Shown piece after piece: positions 5,511 to 7,272 of a DNA stretch of 7,272 nucleotides (position 1 is the stretch's first letter; each line of letters opens with the position of its first letter). A model generated the notes under the pieces. That model did not search any database, was not told the origin of the DNA, and worked only from the letters and a program-made list of their open reading frames with translations. The DNA comes from JBGPIT01 sp041485125. Its GTDB lineage: Bacteria; Desulfobacterota; Binatia; UTPRO1. Location of the stretch: NCBI GenBank assembly GCA_041485125.1, contig JBGPIT010000263.1, forward strand, positions 1-7,272, read 5' to 3'. A program made the translations under genes and the position numbers.

Positions 5511-6507
5511 GTTCCGCAATCTCCCGCCCGAGCGCCAGGTCGAGTGCCTGACGGAGCTCGCGAGCGCAGCGCTCACGCGCTTCGCGATCCCCCAGCGCTC
5601 GCGGCTGACGCTCCTCAACTTCCGCGAGAACGCCGTGTTCCGCATCGACCACGCCGAGAGCGGTACCCCGTACGTGATGCGCGTCCATCGCGACGGCTAC
5701 CAAACCCGCGACTCGATCCGATCGGAGCTCACGTGGATGCGCGCGCTCCGCGAGGCCGGCGTCCACACGCCCGCGTCGCTCGCGGGTGTCGACGGCGACA
5801 CGGTGCAGACCGTCGCCGTCGATCGCGTGCCGCGGCCGCGTCACTGCGACGTGCTGAGCTGGGTCGAGGGCGCGCACCTCGGCACCGCGAGCGGTGTGGA
5901 AACGTACCGTCTCCTCGGTGACACGAACGCGCGCATCCATCGTCAGGTGAAGCGCTGGACGCTGCCGCCGGGATTCACGCGCCAGGCGTGGGACGAGGAC
6001 GGGATGCTCGGGCCGGATCCGCTGTGGGGCCGCTTCACGGACCTCGAGGCCTTGAGCGCGGAGCGCCGCACCCTGATGCTGCGCGCGCGTGATCTGGTGC
6101 TCGAGCGGCTGTGGAGGTTCGGGAAAGGACGCGATCGCTTCGGGTTGATCCACGCCGACTTCATGTCCGAGAACGTTCTCGTGCAGGACGGCGTCCCCTA
6201 CGTGATCGACTTCGACGACAGCGGCTACGGCTGGTTCCTCTACGATCCCGCGACGACGCTCGCCTGGAGCACCGCCGATCCGGAGTTCGAGCGCGTCCGA
6301 GACGCGTGGCTCGAGGGCTACCGCTCCGTCGAGCCGCTTCCCGACGAGGACTGGCGCGAGCTCCCGACATTCATCATGGCGCGCTTCCTCGTCGGCCTCG
6401 GCTGGCTGCATACGCGCCGCGAGACGCCGATGGCGCAGACGTTCACGAGCATGGTCGTCGAGCTCGCGTGCGCGCACGCCTCGCGTTTCGTCGAGGAGGC
6501 GCGGTGA
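5503..6507 (+). CDS. APH / homoserine-kinase-type phosphotransferase
   Basis: This is a 334-residue small-molecule kinase of the aminoglycoside phosphotransferase fold, a normal length for the family. The N-lobe contains RENAVFRI (41-48) and YVMRVHR (57-63), the latter at the position of the ATP-contacting basic residue. The hinge region is VLSWVEGAHLG (117-127). The catalytic loop is GLIHADFMSENVLV (214-227), with H217, D219 and N224 matching HxDxxxxN, and the metal-binding motif is VIDFDDSG (234-241). All key residues are present. GTG 5503 is the only start between an in-frame stop (5488-5490) and the conserved N-lobe; a weak AAAGAA lies upstream. The start overlaps the stop of the broken GH57-like gene by 8 bp. 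An aminotransferase follows 25 bp later, so the two are probably one operon. Family members phosphorylate hydroxyls of amino acids, amino alcohols or antibiotics. The substrate here is not evident, and a resistance role is not supported. Confidence 0.88.
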   Translation: MPEFRNLPPERQVECLTELASAALTRFAIPQRSRLTLLNFRENAVFRIDHAESGTPYVMRVHRDGYQTRDSIRSELTWMRALREAGVHTPASLAGVDGDTVQTVAVDRVPRPRHCDVLSWVEGAHLGTASGVETYRLLGDTNARIHRQVKRWTLPPGFTRQAWDEDGMLGPDPLWGRFTDLEALSAERRTLMLRARDLVLERLWRFGKGRDRFGLIHADFMSENVLVQDGVPYVIDFDDSGYGWFLYDPATTLAWSTADPEFERVRDAWLEGYRSVEPLPDEDWRELPTFIMARFLVGLGWLHTRRETPMAQTFTSMVVELACAHASRFVEEAR

Positions 6508-6532
6508 TCCTGCACCGGAGCGGAGCGCGCCG

Positions 6533-7272
6533 ATGACCGGCGAGAAGCGGCGCATCCTCGACCTCGCGGCACGCTATGTCTGCCCGGACCGCGTCCGCAC
6601 CTTCGAGGCGCTCGGCGTCGACCTCGTGATCGGCCGCCGCGACGGCTACCGCCTCTGGGACGTCGACGGCCGCGAGCTTCTCGACTATCACCTGAACGGC
6701 GGCGTCTTCAGCCTCGGCCACCGCAACCCCGAGGTGCTTGCCGCGCTCCGCGACGCCCTCGAGACCCTCGACATCGGCAATCATCACTTCCCGAGCGCCG
6801 CGCGCGCAGAGCTCGCCGAGATGCTCGCGCGGCTCACGCCCGGCGACCTCCGCTACACCGTCTTCGCGAGCGGTGGCGGCGAGGCGATCGACGTCGCGCT
6901 CAAGAGCGCGCGCCACGCGACCAAGCGCCGGAAGATCGTCTCGATCGCGAAGGGCTACCACGGTCACACCGGTCTCGCGCTCGCCGCCGGCGACGAGCGC
7001 TTCTCGAAGATGTTCCTGAGCGAAGGCCCCCCCGACGAGTTCGTGCAGGTGCCGTTCAACGACCTCGACGCGATGGAGACGGCGCTCCGCGGGAACGACG
7101 TCGCGGCCGCCGTCCTCGAGACCATCCCTGCGACCTGCGGCTTTCCGCTCCCGGCGCCCGGCTACCTCGCGGACGTGAAGGCGCTCTGCGAGCGACACGG
7201 CGCGCTGTACGTCGCCGACGAGGTGCAGACGGGTCTCGGGCGCACCGGTCGGCTGTGGGGCGTCGAGTGCTA
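6533..7272 (+). CDS. Class-III PLP-dependent aminotransferase, N-terminal part (runs off the right edge)
   Basis: ATG 6533 is preceded by GGAG at 6522-6525, seven bases away, and opens 246 complete codons without a stop. Conserved class-III (glutamate-1-semialdehyde aminomutase / ornithine-type) features are DGYRLWDVDGRELLDY near residues 37-52, SLGHRNPEV at 60-68, the PLP-phosphate loop FASGGGEAIDVALKSAR, the ring-stacking KGYHGHTGLALAAGD, and DEVQTGLGRTG near 228-238 with the Asp that contacts the PLP pyridine nitrogen. The Schiff-base lysine lies beyond the window. The phosphate loop reads SGGGEA rather than the commoner SGSEA, typical of a subfamily. Expected full length is about 400-450 residues. 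Together with the upstream kinase it may act on the phosphorylated product, either as a transaminase or as a phospho-lyase; this is inferred from context. Confidence 0.9.
   Translation, partial: MTGEKRRILDLAARYVCPDRVRTFEALGVDLVIGRRDGYRLWDVDGRELLDYHLNGGVFSLGHRNPEVLAALRDALETLDIGNHHFPSAARAELAEMLARLTPGDLRYTVFASGGGEAIDVALKSARHATKRRKIVSIAKGYHGHTGLALAAGDERFSKMFLSEGPPDEFVQVPFNDLDAMETALRGNDVAAAVLETIPATCGFPLPAPGYLADVKALCERHGALYVADEVQTGLGRTGRLWGVEC

Noticed and set aside
5095..6555. 486-codon open frame on the minus strand
   Set aside because: It is antisense to the kinase gene, which has all catalytic motifs; the minus-strand translation is low-complexity and charged with no recognisable fold.
6443..7198. 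251-codon open frame on the minus strand
   Set aside because: It is antisense to the aminotransferase, whose class-III motifs are unambiguous.
1..7272. CRISPR arrays, tRNA or rRNA genes, phage or plasmid functions
   Set aside because: I looked for regularly spaced 25-40 bp repeats, cloverleaf-like and rRNA-like stretches and phage or plasmid proteins and saw none; the only repeats are the short ones listed.

Overview
The window is GC-rich bacterial DNA with long antisense open frames that shadow real genes. Its gene content is a divergent pair of GST-like proteins, a PhoB-type winged-helix/AAA-ATPase/TPR regulator, a kinase-aminotransferase pair and a decayed GH57-like gene. This suits a high-GC soil or groundwater proteobacterium, myxobacterium or related lineage such as Binatota. 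The lineage is inferred from style only; nothing in the window fixes the taxon.

Left part (1-4498). Two homologous GST-like genes point away from each other: a partial one on the minus strand (393 to 1) and a complete one on the plus strand (506-1579). The 112-bp gap between them holds a 7-4-7-4-7 direct-repeat array (430-458). It is bounded by an inverted repeat that includes both start codons. Three bases after the right-hand GST gene begins a 971-residue regulator (1583-4498) with an N-terminal OmpR/PhoB winged helix, a STAND/AAA ATPase core and a helical C-terminal half. The direct repeats have the geometry known for PhoB-type proteins. This suggests, as inference, that the regulator controls the divergent GST promoter region.

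Middle part (4499-5107). About 600 bp contain no convincing intact gene. There is a hairpin beginning at the regulator's stop codon, a 33-codon secretion-signal-like ORF, a 26-residue match in style to the zinc-binding region of IS91-type transposases, a small hairpin and a short repeated motif. It reads as a decayed or rearranged junction.

Right part (5108-7272). The C-terminal portion of a glycoside-hydrolase-57-like protein is split by a +1 frameshift at a C run near 5267-5272. It overlaps by 8 bp the GTG start of a complete APH/homoserine-kinase-type phosphotransferase (5503-6507). A class-III PLP-dependent aminotransferase follows (6533 to beyond the window). The kinase-aminotransferase pairing recalls pathways in which an amino alcohol is phosphorylated and then eliminated by a PLP phospho-lyase, but the substrate cannot be read from the sequence. 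In hand-counted samples, codon use in the right part is much more strictly G/C-ending than in the regulator, which supports a junction in the middle region.
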